From Notospermus geniculatus (lineage: Eukaryota; Nemertea; Pilidiophora; Heteronemertea; Lineidae), in assembly GCA_002633025.1 (NCBI GenBank), contig NMRB01003092.1, positions 3,884-67,883 of the forward strand: a DNA stretch of 64,000 nucleotides. The letters are read 5' to 3'. Shown here piece after piece: positions 30,343 through 41,318 of the stretch. The notes below the pieces were generated by a model that was not told where the DNA came from, did no database searches, and saw nothing but the letters and a program-made list of their open reading frames with translations. A program made the position numbers and the translations under genes. How positions within the stretch are numbered: position 1 is the first letter of the stretch; every line of letters begins with the position of its first letter.

Positions 30343-32710
30343 CCACCGCACCTGTCGATCTGTCAAAATTCCACGAGCTTGACGGTGAGTAAGCGTGTGA
30401 ACATGTTCATGTTGTTTAGAAACACAATCCAAATGTGAAACTTCCTCGTTCTTCCTCATTCTACGTCAGCTTTGAACACACAGCGCCATACCGGTATCAG
30501 AAGAGTGTATAGCCTAGGCCTACTCCTGTGCCCAGTGAGTGTGACTATATATGATGTTTTTGCAATTTTCAGAGGAAATACGAGATAAGCTGACGCCGAT
30601 GGTAGATGGGAAGTGTCCGCAGGGGTCAAAGCCGCACCCACTGTGGAATAAAGTATGCAGAAGTACGTTTACGGTATAAGCACTCAAAATCATGCTTTGA
30701 TGTACAGGGGTCTATAATAAAGCCAACTTGGTCTACAGCAGAAGCCCACTAAAAGATATGGGAAGTGTCGGAAGAAAACCGAGGACAAAAACTTCATTTC
30801 TGTCACATCCATTATTTTTACAGAGATAGTCGTAATAAACCTGACGCACAGACTTGATAATAAGAAGTGTCCTGACGGCACAGTCCCTGCCAAGAAACAC
30901 AACAAGAATCTGTGTCTGAGTAAGTACATCTTTGAACCTTCCAGAAGCTCCTCTCTTAAGCCTAGGTCACAAATGCACCGGGCCCCGTACGATTTTCCCC
31001 ACCCAGCGGCTTGCTGCGGATTTTAGAGACTGAAACTCGGATCTAAGATGAATCATGCCGAAATCGCCTCAATAGATAGGCGGAAAGTAGGCTGGATCAA
31101 ACTGGGCACCGTAGAAATTGGCCTAAATGTCTGTTTTTACTCGCCGTACGGGCCTCGGAGTGGATATGTGACTGGGGCTTTAGCAAGACAGTTTTGCAAG
31201 TTGCCATTTTCCAGAACACCATCTGATTGCTTCAATTTCCTGTTCCAGCATTTGCTTCAAAGCCCCAATGTCTATCCTCAGTCTTCTATCATGCACTTGT
31301 TTTGTGGAGTGTACTGCTCCATGTACGTCATGAGACTCAACCATGCGAGCGAGGTCCAAGAGCGTAGCAGCGACTCACAATAATGTAAAGCACTTTGGGG
31401 CATAATTACAATGGAAAGCGCTATACATTTAATGTAAAAGCCCCATATTGAAAATACATGTATCGTCTCAAAGTACTCGTCCTTTTCTTTCTCTTCAGTT
31501 ATCGACTTTGCACGGTACAATAATGCAGGTAGGTGTATCATTCGAGCATAATTGTCGAAATAACTTCAAGCAGGAAGCTCGTAGCCCACGAGGCAATTTT
31601 ATTGTTCATTGCAGCAACAAGCATTGCGCAGTGTGCGGTGAAAAGCAACGCGAGCAGTAAGCAAATGACAATCAAACAATTTTTCGTTTTCTGTACACTG
31701 AAGAAGCCTTGTTTAGCATGACTGAATTTCTCTGATATGAATTTCGCCTACAGTTAAAACCCTGATGAAAACAGTGAGGAAGGACTATGATGGTAAATGT
31801 CCAAGAGGGTCCAAGGAACTACCCATCAAGAAGGATCGTTGTCAAAGTAAGCATTAGAGCGAAAACCTTACTGTCCTCATCACTGGACATTTGTTTTTTT
31901 TTATTTTTGGGGAAGATGGTGGTGAGGGGTGACAGTCCCCAACCTATTACGCATCTGCTGTGAGAAAATCACTTTTAAAATGAAGATGGTGGCACCGGAG
32001 TTGTCTCACCAAAACAAATACTTGAATTCTTACCTGTGTCAGTTTCATCAGTGCCTCCTGCTTCCAGGTCTAAGCGTTGACAATAACATTTTGAATGTTG
32101 CTTTTTTTCTAAATTCCTTCTCATATTTCAGTTACGGACATTGATGTGTTCCTGAAAGGCAAGATAGGTAAGTCACAAGATAGATTCTTCCGATGTTTTG
32201 AAAAATAAATCGCGGAGTTTTTATTTTGTGTCTGAAGTAAAAAATGTGGGTAAAGCCACATCACAAAAAAGTTTTGTGACTTTGATGTTTCAAGTGAAAA
32301 AGAATGGGTAAGCCAACATCACAAAAAATTTATGTCATGTTTTTGGTGTCTAACGTAGCAAAGTCTTCAGATGTCGAAAATGTCAACGTTACAGATAATG
32401 TATTTAAGATAAAGTATCATTTCAGGAGTGCGAGCGTCTAACATGTTCTGTAGGTACTTTGAAGGGTGCTTCAATTTCTATAGGCCACCATACTACGGCA
32501 CAGCGCTGTTTTTGTTCACGCAGTTCAGCTCTAATCTTGCAAGCTTTTCTCCTTACGCTCTCTATTTCAGAACATCCGGATTCAAGAGGGGGTAACAAAT
32601 CGGACTCCCAGCCAATGATTGCAGCATCGAGTGACAACGCATCGACGACAGCAACAACATCAACGAAGGAGGACCAGAACCAGCCCACGACAACCGAAAA
32701 GAGTTCGTAA
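30343..32710 (+). CDS. C-terminal triple-CPxG module, gene A copy 2 (7 exons)
   Basis: Exons 30343-30384, 30573-30662, 30824-30919, 31499-31528, 31754-31846, 32132-32167 and 32571-32710 (TAA). Exon lengths and phases are identical to 13738-15897 and the protein differs by very few residues (for example KPHP for KAHP after CPQGS). Introns differ by many indels, including a 221-bp element at 30959-31179. Confidence 0.85.
30959..31179. mobile_element. MITE with TTA target duplication, only in copy 2
   Basis: Arms AGCCTAGGTCACAAATGCAC and complement of AGCCCCAGTCACATATCCAC, with GGGCCCCGTACG / CGTACGGGCC inside; flanked by TTA at 30956-30958 and 31180-31182. Copy 1 has the empty site CTCTCTTAGTAAGAC near 14370. 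Confidence 0.85.
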
Positions 32711-33177
32711 TCGTTACGTCATCAACTAACAGAATTCGTAACGGTTTCGTCATAAATGGTTACGTCATCGACGACCGGTCAAAATCCCAGTACTTCACAA
32801 TGATAGGTTTATTTAGGAGAAAAAATTGTATGATATTTCAGAAAGTAAGACACCAACATTTGAAATCCATATCGTTGTTAATAGATTCTGGTGTTAAGTA
32901 TGGAATTTCTGTGGCCCTGATGCAAAAACTAATCCGTACAATTAGACTTCATTTCTTTCTTTTGATTTTTCAAAATCATTTTCCCGGACACCTAATCTTT
33001 CAACGTTTCTGCATTATTGGAAGCAAAAGTTACATCATGTCCTCTTCTTGAGCCATTACATTACAAGGAAATAAATGTTCGAATGGTTATCAACACTATC
33101 TGTATTAACTCGTCCTTCTCTTTGTGCAACAAAGCAATTAGAGCAATGATCCTACGTCAAAAAAGTTGGCTCATGTT

Positions 33178-33361
33178 GGAGAGCGTGGTGGCGCAGTGAT
33201 TGAGTGTCGGATTCGAGACAGGTTACGGGTTCGATTCCCGGCCGAGTGAGCACTTTGTACCCCAACTGGTCAGAGAGGAAATTCACATGGTGTTCTTCCC
33301 TGAATCTAATCGGGTGGGACAGGACTTATTTTTTCATCTTATTTTGGATTCAAATGGGCCA
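33178..33361 (+). mobile_element. tRNA-derived SINE-like element (copy 2)
   Basis: Counterpart of 16447-16640 with the same A-box- and B-box-like words; its 3' end runs into the N gap. Confidence 0.65.
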
Positions 33362-33636
33362 NNNNNNNNNNNNNNNNNNNNNNNNNNNNNNNNNNNNNNN
33401 NNNNNNNNNNNNNNNNNNNNNNNNNNNNNNNNNNNNNNNNNNNNNNNNNNNNNNNNNNNNNNNNNNNNNNNNNNNNNNNNNNNNNNNNNNNNNNNNNNNN
33501 NNNNNNNNNNNNNNNNNNNNNNNNNNNNNNNNNNNNNNNNNNNNNNNNNNNNNNNNNNNNNNNNNNNNNNNNNNNNNNNNNNNNNNNNNNNNNNNNNNNN
33601 NNNNNNNNNNNNNNNNNNNNNNNNNNNNNNNNNNNN
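33362..33636. other. Assembly gap (275 N)
   Basis: Flanks match 16631 and about 20049 of the parallel segment, so the real content here would be about 3.4 kb, holding the 1.4-kb duplicated units and the 5' half of the LamG exon. Confidence 0.85.
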
Positions 33637-33914
33637 TATGGTTAGCGCAATTCCGAAACCGAAGATATGGACATTCATTGGAGCCAGTTATGACGCGAAG
33701 ACTGGGGTGGCGATAATGTGGACTGGTGACAAAGTCACCAAGAAAAAGTTGGGGAAGTTCACCACGAGGATGTCAGGAGATGTCTTCGTAGGTTCTGATC
33801 CAAAAGCCACCAAGTACGCATTCAAAGGAATGTTGGCAGGAGTTACCATTCTCCAAGGGAGCATCAAGGAGTCTCAAATTCCTCACTTCAAGCGGGGCAT
33901 CGTGTACAGACTAG
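33637..33914 (+). CDS. LamG exon B2-G1, 3' part only
   Basis: Starts at the gap edge within the exon (SMVSAIPKPK), then WTFIGASYDAKTGVAIMWTG and FKGMLAGVTILQG, ending CTAG/GTAGGA. Identical at the protein level to 19706-20327 over this part. Confidence 0.85.
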
Positions 33915-34143
33915 GTAGGATTTTTCTTAACCCAACTTACACGTGGTAAGCAGCACCCCATACTGATTTCACCACACAGCAGCGGTTTATATCTTCGAAT
34001 AGAAGTTCTGACACTGAGTCCAGACGCTTTCGATATGAATGTTGGAAGAGCTAGATCCCAGTTGTAGCAAAGCCAGGTGTTTTTGACCTTGCAACTGCGA
34101 TTTTGGTGTTGGTATTACAACTTGACATTTCGTCTATTTTCAG

Positions 34144-34800
34144 GCCCACCGAGGGGAGGCGACTTCTTCAAATACCCCTGGTGGATCGTCACTCCAAGGA
34201 AGTCAGATGGCGAGTACCTACACCGTCAAAAACTAACCTCCGGCAAGAAAAACTGCAACACCATCTTACGAATGGGAGGACCGAGCGCGATCCCAGCGTG
34301 GAAATTCCCCGGTGGAAAGGGCTGCTACCTGATCATCGAAAACAAAGGAAAACTCGACTTCCAGAAAAGTTTCACGATCGCAGCGTTCGTCAACCCAGAT
34401 ACACTTTCAGATCAACCGATCATCGAGTGGGTTGCAAACAAGAAGCCGGGGTTACATTTGTCTGTGTCTGGGAAGAAGATTGGCGTTGATCTGATGCCGG
34501 TTAAGAAGAAGAAAGCGAGCTACTCTGGTAGGATTCTTATCAAACCGAAGACATGGGCTTTCGTTGGAGCAACTTACGATCAGGCGGCCGGTGAACTGGT
34601 GATGTGGAAGGACGACAAGACGCAGTTCTACAAGGTCGGACAATTCACCGTAAAGACGATGGGCGATTCTATCCATGTTGGAGGCACCGCAACGGGGAAC
34701 ACAGTTTTCAAGGGAATGTTGGCCGGTGTTACCTTACTCAAGGGAGGTATCAGAGCAATGGAGCTGCCGAAGCTGAAGGGCGACATCCTCGTCAAGCTAA
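34144..34800 (+). CDS. LamG/ConA-like domain exon B2-G2
   Basis: A 657-nt phase 1-1 exon, counterpart of 20557-21213 with Leu for Phe before SVSGKK. Both paired Cys present. Virtually identical to 36328-36984. Confidence 0.9.
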
Positions 34801-35166
34801 GTAAGTATTGTGACAGGGATCTAACTCCCCCTGGAATCTAAACCGGTGTAAAATAAACCTTTCTTGTTTCCCATATCTCAATGTTTCCAAGTGTACTGGA
34901 GATTTCTCTGTGTTCATCCGATTGAGAAAATTAAAGCAGACGAGCAGAGAAACCTGACACTCTCATTTCACAGTTCACCCCATACAATAAAAGGGAATAC
35001 AATGAGTTAGGGGGACAATGTTGCATCTTACGAGGGATAGCCACGCAGCAGCAGAAAAACTGCTCTGATGGAATCGCGCCTGAACGGCCTGGGTCCCTGT
35101 GAAAAGAGTAAAACCCGCGGCATGACATGTGGATCCATGTTTTAGATGGTTCTTTTTGCTTCGCAG

Positions 35167-35388
35167 TCAACATCGCCTATAAAAAACCAGCCATGCAGAT
35201 TGATGACTACAAAACGAGTATTGCCGCAAGAGCCGTCGATGGGAATGCGAACACCAACCACAATACGGGTCGCTCATGCAGTTGTACCAAAATTGGGGGT
35301 GAATTCAAAAAGAACTGGTGGGCAGTTGATCTCGAAACTTCGTATTACATTCAGAGGATTGAGATAGTGAATAGAGGAGACTGTTGCC
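35167..35388 (+). CDS. FTP first-half exon B2-Fa (first of two)
   Basis: A 222-nt phase 1-1 exon, counterpart of 21594-21815 (Glu for Lys in IGGEFKK). No FTP second-half exon follows before the next LamG exon, so this half-domain is orphaned by the duplication. Carries SCSCTK (no His). Confidence 0.85.
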
Positions 35389-35626
35389 GTAAGTAGGGTA
35401 CATGTACTAAGTGAAGTGTAGACTGGAGGACCTGTGATTGCCTGAACGATTTCCACCACTCGTACGCCTATATCATTCTTTTCTCTTTGATTGTTTGGTG
35501 TATGATTTGTAGATCATAAATGTCTGGTATGGTGGGACTTTTGCCCACGACAAGGGGCGAATCTGAAGGCTGCGATATACCCTCGACAAGCTGCGATATT
35601 TACCATTATACGTAGTTTTGCGCGAG

Positions 35627-36088
35627 TATGCTACGTCAAGGTAGAGAACAAGGGCAAAATGAGCTCGCACAAAGGTTTTACTGTAGCTGCTTTTGTTCAA
35701 CAGGAGACGCTAGTAGATGGAAAAATCCTAGACTGGGATAAAGGAACAAGTTTCTGGTTTCTTCAGAAGAAAATTGTTATGAATGTCGTTCCAAAAAATC
35801 GTAAAAGTTCTATGGTTAGCGCAATTCCGAAACCGAAGATATGGACATTCATTGGAGCCAGTTATGACGCGAAGACTGGGGTGGCAATAATGTGGACTGG
35901 TGACAAAGTCACCAAGAAAAAGCTGGGGAAGTTCACCACGAGGATGTCAGGAGATGTCTTCGTAGGTTCTGATCCAAAAGCCACCAAGTACGCATTCAAA
36001 GGAATGTTGGCGGGAGTTACCATTCTCCAAGGGAGCATCAAGGAGTCTCAAATTCCTCACTTCAAGCGGGGCATCGTGTACAGACTAG
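35627..36088 (+). pseudogene. LamG exon truncated at duplication breakpoint
   Basis: The exon body begins at CYVKVENKGK, lacking about 55 N-terminal residues including WWILTP and the first Cys. The breakpoint fused GCGCGAG to the exon so that an AG precedes it in phase 1, making a 462-nt open 1-1 exon formally possible, but no pyrimidine tract is present. Half a jelly-roll fold would not be stable; probably non-functional or an assembly chimera. Confidence 0.7.
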
Positions 36089-36327
36089 GTAGGATTTTTC
36101 TTACACACGTAGTAAGCAGCACCGGAACTGACCACACATACAGCAGCGGTTTATCTTCGAACTGCTGTGCAAATAAACCCGCGGCCATCTTCAAATAGAA
36201 GTTCTGACAGACGCTTTTGATATGAATGGAGGAGCTAGATCCCAGTTGTAGCAAAGCCAGGTGTTTTTGACCTTGCAACTGCGACTTTGGTGTTAGTTAT
36301 ACAACTTGACATTTCGTCTATTTTCAG

Positions 36328-36984
36328 GCCCACCGAGGGGAGGCGACTTCTTCAAATACCCCTGGTGGATTGTCACTCCGAGGAAGTCAGATGGCGAGTA
36401 CCTACACCGTCAAAAACTAACTTCCGGCAAGAAAAACTGCAACACCATCTTACGAATGGGAGGACCGAGCGCCATCCCAGCGTGGAAATTCCCCGGTGGA
36501 AAGGGCTGCTACCTGATCATCGAAAACAAAGGAAAACTCGACTTCCAGAAAAGTTTCACGATCGCAGCGTTCGTCAACCCAGATACACTTTCAGATCAAC
36601 CGATCATCGAGTGGGTTGCAAACAAGAAGCCGGGGTTACATTTGTCTGTGTCTGGGAAGAAGATTGGCGTTGATCTGATGCCGGTTAAGAAGAAGAAAGC
36701 GAGCTACTCTGGTAGGATTCTTATCAAACCGAAGACATGGGCTTTCGTTGGAGCAACTTACGATCAGGCGGCCGGTGAACTGGTGATGTGGAAGGACGAC
36801 AAGACGCAGTTCTACAAGGTCGGACAATTCACCGTAAAGACGATGGGCGATTCTATCCATGTTGGAGGCACCGCAACGGGGAACACAGTTTTCAAGGGAA
36901 TGTTGGCCGGTGTTACCTTACTCAAGGGAGGTATCAGAGCAATGGAGCTGCCGAAGCTGAAGGGCGACATCCTCGTCAAGCTAA
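36328..36984 (+). CDS. LamG/ConA-like domain exon B2-G4
   Basis: A 657-nt phase 1-1 exon with the same protein as 34144-34800; only a few silent differences. The intron before it (36089-36327) differs clearly from that at 33915-34143, so the two blocks are not simple assembly repeats of one read set. Confidence 0.9.
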
Positions 36985-37350
36985 GTAAGTATTGTGACAG
37001 GGATCTAACTCCCCCTGGAATCTAAACCGGTGTAAAATAAACCTTTCTTGTTTCCCATATCTCAATGTTTCCAAGTGTACTGGAGATTTCTCTGTGTTCA
37101 TCCGATTGAGAAAATTAAAGCAGACGAGCAGAGAAACCTGACACTCTCATTTCACAGTTCACCCCATACAATAAAAGGGAATACAATGAGTTAGGGGGAC
37201 AATGTTGCATCTTACGAGGGATAGCCACGCAGCAGCAGAAAAACTGCTCTGATGGAATCGCGCCTGAACGGCCTGGGTCCCTGTGAAAAGAGTAAAACCC
37301 GCGGCATGACATGTGGATCCATGTTTTAGATGGTTCTTTTTGCTTCGCAG

Positions 37351-37572
37351 TCAACATCGCCTATAAAAAACCAGCCATGCAGATTGATGACTACAAAACG
37401 AGTATTGCCGCAAGAGCCGTCGATGGGAATGCGAACACCAACCACAATACGGGTCGCTCATGCAGTTGTACCAAAATTGGGGGTGAATTCAAAAAGAACT
37501 GGTGGGCAGTTGATCTCGAAACTTCGTATTACATTCAGAGGATTGAGATAGTGAATAGAGGAGACTGTTGCC
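37351..37572 (+). CDS. FTP first-half exon B2-Fa (second of two)
   Basis: A 222-nt phase 1-1 exon identical in protein to 35167-35388. Its partner second half is present only as a fragment after the N at 38196. Confidence 0.85.
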
Positions 37573-38196
37573 GTAAGTAGGGTACATGTACTAAGTGAAG
37601 TGTAGACTGGAGGACCTGTGATTGCCTGAACGATTTCCACCACTCGTACGCCTATATCATTCTTTTCTCTTTGATTGTTTGGTGTATGATTTGTAGATCA
37701 TAAATGTCTGGTATGGTGGGACTTTTGCCCACGACAAGGGGCGAATCTGAAGGCTGCGATATACCCTCGACAAGCTGCGATATTTACCATTATACGTAGT
37801 TTTGCGCGAGTTGTCAACTTGTCGCTGATTCGCCAAACACTCGCAGGCCCAGACGAAGTTAGTCGTGGGTGGTCGTAGATAAACGTAGATGCTCGTGGTT
37901 TCTTCGCACATTACTCGTAGCTAGTCGCAGACTGTCGTAGACAGTCGAGGTTACTCTTCAAGACCTACGATCCTGTACGACTATGTACGACATGGGTGCG
38001 ACTATATACGAGATAACTTCGACTGACTTCGAATGAAATTTTGTCGCAGGCAAATTTTGAACATTTTGAAAATTTTTCTGCGAGCCAGCGAATCACTGCG
38101 AACATAGACGACAGTCTAAGAACAGTTACGAAAAGCTACGATTTTTTCATTCGTCCCTTGTCGCAGGCCAAAATTCGCCAGTGGGACACTAGTATN

Positions 38197-38319
38197 TCGG
38201 CGCGTCGGTCACCCAGCAACTCACGTGTGAAGACGGTGTGACAGGGCGCTACGTGGCCGTCCGGCAGGCGAGGAGTCAATACTTGACGATCTGTGAATTC
38301 AGAGCTTTCGGTCCAAGAG
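38197..38319 (+). CDS. FTP second-half exon B2-Fb, 5' end lost at contig junction
   Basis: Begins at GASVTQQLTCEDG directly after the N and continues TGRYVAVRQARSQYLTICEF to AGAG/GTAGGC. It lacks the two-base insertion seen at 22497 and is open, showing the ancestral frame. Confidence 0.8.
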
Positions 38320-39928
38320 GTAGGCCTGTTGTAGCGATAAAATGTGGAATTGTGAGGATGGTGCTGGGCACTGTGCTCTTGCCCAGCACCCGCGCGATCC
38401 CCACACTGCCAGTGTATAAGACCGGAGGTTCTCTTTACGGCCGAGTCGCAACTTTGTCGACTAGACGACGCCTACATGTAATTGTGACCCCCATCCTCTG
38501 ATCCTGTATAGCGGCAGGGCACCCGCGGACCGACGCAGCGTCCTGGTACCGGATTTACATGTAGACTGTAGTCCATCCACATCATGACACACAATGTATA
38601 CGCCTACCTGGGCCTCAACAAACTAGGCCTAACGCGTGTTCTGTGCAGATAGGCTACGTATAACCGCCAGGGCTAAACGAGTCTGGGAGATGACAATTGA
38701 AAGGGAAAATATCCAAAGCCACCCCTAATCATAAAAGAACCATGACACTACTTGGCCCAGCTACAGAAATGCACGCGATACCGGTACATAAATGATAAAC
38801 ATCATGACTTGGAAAAAAACGCGACAGGGGCGCACGCGACAAACACACTATATAACAAGCAAACAGTGTTCAAAGGACAGAGTTATTTTCTGTTCAGCTA
38901 CGAAGAGCTGAAGTAAATGAGGCGTTAACATTTTTTTTTCGGATTCTTCGGGAATTTATTGATATTTACGATATAAATCACAAAAAATCGAAGAACGCAC
39001 AATCATGCAATGGCGTCTGTCAAATCATCCTTCATTCTGCGCTTCGTTGTTTTCAGGGCACTGCCTCCGCGGTTGCCGGAGACCCAGCTGGGCTGTCTTC
39101 GGCACAACATTTGACGCGGCACTGCAGCGAAAAGGGGCTAGGCCTACAAAAAAGCTTTTCATTGACCAATATTATCATTTTCAATTGTTGAATTACATCA
39201 TGGAAATACGGTAGCGATTCCTTAAAGCGAGGCTTGTAATTTAATTTAATTACGCGTAAAGGCCTATTTTCCATTTGCGGGCAACCAATTGTTCACTATG
39301 GGTCGTATTCATAAAGCGGTTCTAACGTTAGAACCGTCTTAGGCCAGTTCCAGGTATGGTCAACCACTATACCTGGAACCGGCCTAAGACGGTTCCAATG
39401 ATAGAACCGCTTTATGAATACGACCCTATAGGCCTAAGCCTACAAAGAATTTGCCCATCCTTAAAGTTACAGGAAGTTTGTCAATAGGTCACTGAACCTT
39501 GCGAGCACGCAAACGTATTGTTTAGCTGCATGCGCCCTGTTGTTCAAGATGATTGCCTCACAATAAAGCTTTATGAATATAACCCCAACCTATTGTTCAC
39601 TGGCAGCCTGACAAAGAATTTGCGCATTCTTGAATTACGACGGTTCTTATTCACTGAGCCCCCGTAACTTTTCGAAAACGCGTTCCTTTGTTCGCCTGTC
39701 AGAGAATGCACAACATGGAGCTCGCAGATGAACAATACATGTAGGCCAGCCGCCTAGTTTACGCACTGCATGTCCGTGAAGTTACAAGGGCTTCGTGAAT
39801 AAGGGCATGGGTGAGCCATTGTGGATGAGGTCGGTTGGTCACTGCTCATCTGCTTGGACATCATCAGCTGGGAATAACTACAAGTCGATGAGAAAACCAA
39901 GTCTCTCATTTTTTCCATTTACTTTCAG
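38320..39928. other. Intron of gene B copy 2 with one MITE
   Basis: Counterpart of 22584-24063 with several indels. Nothing coding recognised. Contains the element at 39300-39426. Confidence 0.6.
39300..39426. mobile_element. MITE-like element present only in copy 2
   Basis: Arms GGGTCGTATTCATAAAGCGG and complement, inner TTCTAACGTTAGAACCG and TTCCAGGTAT. Absent at the homologous point near 23517 in copy 1. Confidence 0.8.
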
Positions 39929-40588
39929 CTCCACCACCTTACAGATCGGGCGAGTTCCTTAAACTTCCATGGTGGATCCTCACGCCAAGAAAAGCCAACG
40001 ACGAATACCTAAAAGGTCAGAAGATGACAACAAAATGCGTTGAAATCCTTCCTGAAAAAGGTCCCAGCAGGATTCCGGCGTGGAAGTTCACGGGCAAAAA
40101 GGAATGCTTCCTGAAAATTGAGAACAAAGGGAAACTGGAATTTAAGGCCGGGTATACGATTGCAGCTTTCGTTAACGTAGCCACCCTGAACAGAGCGCCG
40201 ATTGTGGAATGGTATGGGAAATCGGGTCGAGGAGTGCATTTCTGGATCTATCAGAAGAAGACGTATGTGAACAATATACCAACGCAGAAAACCAACAGAA
40301 AGAACGTGAAGTATAACTTCTTCCACCGAAGTCCTAAGATGAATAAGTGGGTTTTCACTGGCAGTAGTTATGACCACGAGACAGGGGAAGTCCTGATGTG
40401 GACCGATAACGAGTCGGCTGTCCATCACCCGGGGCAGTTTACTCCCATGAATAAGGAGGATATTTACGTAGGCCTCTTTCCTAACCACAACGCTTTCACG
40501 GGGATGTTGGCCGGGGTCACCATACTCAAGGGCGGAATAAGGAAATCGGAAATCCAACGTGTGAAGGCGGATATCATCAGAAAGTTAG
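39929..40588 (+). CDS. LamG/ConA-like domain exon B2-G5
   Basis: A 660-nt phase 1-1 exon, counterpart of 24064-24723 with one or two residue changes (Glu for Val in KANDEY). Complete with both Cys and the FTGMLAGVTILKGG end. Confidence 0.9.
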
Positions 40589-40764
40589 GTATGTACCTGA
40601 CCGAATACTCTTTGCAAAACAATTTTGCTTCAATACAAACTAGCGGCTCTCACCTCTGACGGTGACGATTCGGACACTCTCTTCACGTATCGAGAGAGAT
40701 GACGACTCAGTTTGGTAGCTCAGAATTCACGTGTAACTTCATTTTCAATTAACTATATTTTCAG

Positions 40765-40833
40765 CACCACCGCCGAAGACCAAAAAGCCAGAACCAGATT
40801 CCAAGACGAAGACAACGCCTGCTACTACAACGG
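40765..40833 (+). CDS. Linker exon B2-L1
   Basis: A 69-nt phase 1-1 Pro/Lys/Thr linker identical to 24882-24950. Confidence 0.75.
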
Positions 40834-41062
40834 GTAAGGCAACCTGACCCGATCCGACAAAATTTCAAAATTTAGCAACCAGACTTTATAGCAAACTGCA
40901 ATTTGGGCTTGTTACACCGGTGCTTTTGAGGTCTCCACTGGCTGCCGGTAGGAGGGAGAGGCGGAGTTCAGGAGGGGGTCTGATTAAAGGTTACTCTCCA
41001 TACACTTGTGAAATCGTTGACAATATATTGTGAACGGCCCCTAATCTACTGGTTTATTTTAG

Positions 41063-41161
41063 CCCCAAAGAAGCCAGAGCCAAAAGCCAAGGAACCCGCG
41101 GGCAAACCAACGAAGGAAGCTCAGCCACCGAAGAAGAAAGCTCCACCACCGAAGAAAAAGA
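41063..41161 (+). CDS. Linker exon B2-L2
   Basis: A 99-nt phase 1-1 exon, counterpart of 25187-25285 (GKPTKEAQPPKKK). Confidence 0.75.
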
Positions 41162-41318
41162 GTAAGTAATGTGTTAGAAAAGTGAGGTGCCATGAAATTT
41201 GGGTCAGAAAAGTTAGGTTCCATGAAATTCTGTATGGACTCTCTCATCTACATGTACTTTTCGAATGGCGCGGCCGACGTATCACCGTCCTGTTTCATTC
41301 CGTGTATTTGTGTTACAG

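Larger units (their letters stand above)
27125..32710 (+). other. Gene A copy 2, 5' truncated at contig junction
   Basis: Exons: FTP second half 27125-27349, FTP 27665-27883 + 28248-28452 (20-nt deletion), linkers 28806-29093 and 29416-29511, C-terminal module 30343-32710. Parallel to 10489-15897 exon for exon. The upstream kringles, LamG exons and FTP1 are not represented. Confidence 0.7.
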
